From Nanobdellati archaeon (GTDB lineage: Archaea > EX4484-52 > JAADEF01), in contig JALWJP010000185.1 in NCBI GenBank assembly GCA_026997215.1, positions 1 to 9,072 on the forward strand: a stretch of 9,072 bases of DNA, written 5' to 3'. The position numbers were made by a program, and so were the translations under genes. Positions 6,950 through 9,072 of this stretch are shown in pieces. The stretch's first letter is position 1. The number at the start of each line of letters is the position of its first letter. The notes under the pieces were generated by a model, which searched no databases, was not told where the DNA came from, and saw nothing but the letters and a program-made list of their open reading frames with translations.

Positions 6950-6985
6950 TTAATCATCCCACTCATACTGGGACGGCTTAATCAT
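6950..6985. promoter_or_regulatory. Hairpin flanked by a direct repeat in the Nudix leader
   Basis: TCCCA (6957-6961) and TGGGA (6969-6973) form a five-bp stem around a seven-base loop. The octamer TTAATCAT occurs at 6950-6957 and again at 6978-6985, bracketing it. If Nudix transcription starts near 6977, the hairpin lies in its 5' leader, just upstream of the SD. It could be an operator or a leader structure; no known family is recognised. Confidence 0.3.
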
Positions 6986-6998
6986 TGCCAAAATAATA

Positions 6999-7010
6999 AT
7001 TATTTTAAAG
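6999..7010 (+). promoter_or_regulatory. TATA element in the Nudix/protease divergent promoter
   Basis: An AT-rich TATTTTAA (7001-7008) is centred about 27 bases before the protease ATG at 7032, the spacing expected for a leaderless archaeal mRNA. No SD precedes that ATG. Read leftward, the same stretch (TTTAAAATA) would start transcription near 6977 and give the Nudix gene a leader of about 40 bases. Confidence 0.5.
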
Positions 7011-7031
7011 ATTTAAAAAACTTCTTAAAGT

Positions 7032-8441
7032 ATGAGGCGGTTAATTTATTTTCTTATAATGCTGTTTCTTATAATGCCTGTTCTTTTTGCAATTGATATT
7101 ATAAACCATCCTTTATCAAAGAATTCTTTGAAATATTTGAATAAAAACGATTATATTTACTGTGCTAATGAGAAACTTAATAAATCCTTCTTATTGGAGA
7201 CCGATAATTGTTATTATTATGCATCTACTTCTTTTGATTATTTTCTTTTTAATAAATCAAAATATGTTATTAATCCTTCTTTAAGAAAACCTTTGTTGAG
7301 TTATGCAATACCTTTTGCAGGAGGAAACCTTTCTTATTTCTTTAATGGCATCCCATTTAATAACTTGCCTTATACTGGTAAAAATGTGAGGGTTGCGGTA
7401 ATAGATACAGGTATAAACCCTAACAATCCTTGGTTTGAAAATGCATCTTTTATTTATTTAGGAGGAACATATTATAATGGGACTTCTTGTATTTATAACG
7501 AATCTGATTATTTAGATGAAGAAGGACATGGGACTCATGTTGCAGGCATAATAAGGAGTATAGCCCCTAACGTTTCTTTTATTATTATTAAACTTCTAAG
7601 TTGGTATGATGATGATGTTATTTGTGCAATAAATAAATCTTTGGAGCTAAATGCTTCGATTATTTCTATGTCGTTAGGAGGTTTAATGTTGTTTACTGAT
7701 GGTTATGGTGATGCTTTATACGATGCTGTAAACTATTATAGCAATAAAGTTGTTTTTGTAGTTGCTGCAGGCAATGAAGGAGGAGATAATCAGCACATTA
7801 ATTTAACAACCAACTCTTCTACTATCTTTATTAATTCATTGCATAATCCTTATTTCCTTATAAGGTATTATGATCCTTCTATTTCTCTATTCAACATTTC
7901 TTTTTATAATAATTCTAATAATCGAATACTAGGGTATGTTGTACATGAGGATAATTTTAATTATTATGTTAAAGTTGATCCGGATTTTATTTTTAGTTAT
8001 GTTTCTTATGAATGTTCACCTACACAATGTGGTTTTGTTGTAGAAATCTATTATGATTATGATCTTAACCTTACTTTAACTTCTGATAAGAAGGTAGATG
8101 TTGATTTATACGATTTAAATTATTACAGGTTTGGCAACTCTTATGATTATTTTTTATATTCTACTCCTTATTCTACTTTGTCATCTCCTGCTAACGCTCC
8201 GGGTGCTATAGCTGTGGGAAGTATAATTTCTCATGCTTACTACCCTACTTTTGGTAATAGATATGTGGGAGAGGTCTCTCTTTTTTCTTCTCAAGGTCCT
8301 TTAAGACATAACTATTCTCTCATAAAGCCAGATGTTGTTGCTCCTGGCGAGCAAATAAACTCGTCTAATGCTTTTGGATATAGCACAATATCCAGCGGAA
8401 CTTCTATGGCAACTCCTTTTATTTCAGGTGTAATGGCTTAG
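7032..8441 (+). CDS. Secreted subtilisin-family (S8) serine protease, ended by an in-frame TAG
   Basis: Residues 1-20 are a Sec signal peptide (MRR, a hydrophobic core, then VLFA). About 21-115 is a short N-terminal region that could act as a propeptide. The S8 catalytic set is complete: Asp125 in VAVIDTGI, His166 in GHGTHVAG, the oxyanion Asn248 in AAGNEGG and Ser458 in SGTSMATP. Between Asn248 and APGAIAVGSI (389-398) lies an insertion of about 130 residues rich in Tyr, Asn and beta strands, larger than in plain subtilisins. The frame stops at TAG 8439-8441 after SGVMA, in the helix just behind the catalytic Ser, where family members normally continue with Leu and the rest of the fold. The expected continuation is encoded in the same frame downstream. 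Many N-glycosylation sequons support an extracellular location. The truncated product lacks the final core elements and is probably inactive unless the TAG is read through. No SD is present, and a leaderless start is likely. Confidence 0.9.
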   Translation: MRRLIYFLIMLFLIMPVLFAIDIINHPLSKNSLKYLNKNDYIYCANEKLNKSFLLETDNCYYYASTSFDYFLFNKSKYVINPSLRKPLLSYAIPFAGGNLSYFFNGIPFNNLPYTGKNVRVAVIDTGINPNNPWFENASFIYLGGTYYNGTSCIYNESDYLDEEGHGTHVAGIIRSIAPNVSFIIIKLLSWYDDDVICAINKSLELNASIISMSLGGLMLFTDGYGDALYDAVNYYSNKVVFVVAAGNEGGDNQHINLTTNSSTIFINSLHNPYFLIRYYDPSISLFNISFYNNSNNRILGYVVHEDNFNYYVKVDPDFIFSYVSYECSPTQCGFVVEIYYDYDLNLTLTSDKKVDVDLYDLNYYRFGNSYDYFLYSTPYSTLSSPANAPGAIAVGSIISHAYYPTFGNRYVGEVSLFSSQGPLRHNYSLIKPDVVAPGEQINSSNAFGYSTISSGTSMATPFISGVMA

Positions 8442-9072
8442 ATCAAAGAAATAAAACCTGAGGCAACACCTCAACAGCTTCGTGATTATCTCTTTTCAAT
8501 AACTAATCCTCAGGCTTATTACTTATCTTCTTATTCAAAATGGGCAAAAGGAAGAGGATTAGTAAATCTAAGTTTGATACTACCTTACTTAGAATTACAT
8601 TCTTATAATTACTCTCAAAGTGCTCTTTCTTCATTTATTCTATTAACACTTAATTTATCTAATAAAGGAATTGCCCCTTATTTTTCCATCGACTCTTTTC
8701 AAAACAAGAATATTACTTTTAATGTAACTCTTCCCTGTAATTATGCAGGTCCTTGTGATTTTGTTTTTGAATTACCAGGAGTATATAATCCTGACGAAAT
8801 TAAATTATTCCTCCGTCCCATGCTTTATGCAAATACTTCCTTAACTTATAACTTTTCATATTTCAATTCTACTTATTTAAATCTTACTATTTTTATGAAC
8901 AATTCTGCTTTTCCCACTTATTGCTATGCTTTTCCTTTTGAATCCTTTAATTTAACTTCTTTTGTTGGAACTATTGCGCTTACATTTACTTTTACATCAA
9001 TTTTTTGATCAATTTGGCTGTGGATAGCTTTCATTATTTCAATTTCAACTTTCTTTTTTGCCTGTAAAGTTG
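8442..9072 (+). pseudogene. In-frame continuation of the S8 protease after the TAG, cut by the window edge
   Basis: Directly after the TAG the same frame encodes IKEIKPEATPQQLRDYLF, the helix that follows the catalytic Ser in subtilases, and then AKGRGLVNLS, the usual end of the S8 fold. A beta-rich, sequon-rich domain follows (about 8575-8950), including a Cys pair in PCNYAGPC. The frame stays free of stops for 188 codons until TGA at 9006-9008. Past the TGA it is open again to the edge and reads SIWLWIAFIISISTFFFACK, which looks like a C-terminal membrane anchor. The whole appears to be the C-terminal half of one protease gene with two nonsense codons and no frameshift. A separate gene starting at the internal TTG (8574) is unlikely, because the upstream codons are clearly subtilase. 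It may be early decay, a strain or assembly variant, or readthrough. Confidence 0.75.

Noticed and set aside
6938..7031. A tRNA gene in the Nudix/protease gap
   Set aside because: Only a lone five-bp stem and seven-base loop is present; no acceptor stem or GTTC-type T arm can be built around it.
8439..8441. Pyrrolysine as the confident reading of the TAG
   Set aside because: No Pyl machinery is visible, and the site is a buried hydrophobic helix position where Pyl has no evident role. It is kept only as a hypothesis to test.
8574..9008. A separate 144-residue gene starting at TTG 8574
   Set aside because: It is in the same frame as the protease, and codons 8442-8573 encode the conserved continuation of the S8 fold. 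The TTG has no SD.
9006..9008. A genome-wide TGA-to-Trp code
   Set aside because: The aIF2 gamma, ftsZ, Nudix and surface-protein genes use TGG for Trp and contain no in-frame TGA over about 1,900 codons.

Overview
This window is AT-rich archaeal DNA, and its gene content and compactness suggest a small-genome DPANN-type archaeon. The lineage is inferred. The archaeal assignment itself is firm. It rests on the gamma subunit of initiation factor aIF2, an archaeal FtsZ of the MJ0370 type, TTTTAAAA-like TATA boxes placed for leaderless transcripts, and a GAGGTGA ribosome binding site.

Layout. From the left edge to 3740 (+) runs a very large surface protein: a membrane-spanning, pilin-like N-terminus cut by the window edge, a DUF2341 domain, 14 RCC1 propeller blades and a beta-rich, Cys-rich tail. 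Converging on it from the right (-) is a two-gene operon: aIF2 gamma (4065-5291), then a small OB-fold protein (3737-4072) that overlaps it by 8 bp. Divergent from aIF2 gamma is ftsZ (5367-6494, +). Converging on ftsZ is a Nudix hydrolase of the Ap4A type (6491-6937, -). Divergent from that is a secreted subtilisin-family (S8) protease starting at 7032 (+), interrupted by an in-frame TAG at 8439-8441. Its frame continues past the TAG, meets a TGA at 9006-9008, and is then open to the right edge.

The genome is very tightly packed. Only two intergenic gaps exist, of 75 and 94 bp. Both are divergent promoter regions and appear to be built alike: one AT-rich TATA element, a likely leaderless gene on one side and an SD-led gene on the other. 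Both convergent junctions overlap by the same four bases, TTAA.

Functionally the window mixes housekeeping genes (translation initiation, division, nucleotide clean-up) with two glycosylation-sequon-rich cell-surface proteins. The points most worth following are the in-frame stops in the protease and the 14-blade, apparently gene-converted RCC1 surface protein whose true start lies outside the window. I did not find a defence system, CRISPR array, transposon or RNA gene.
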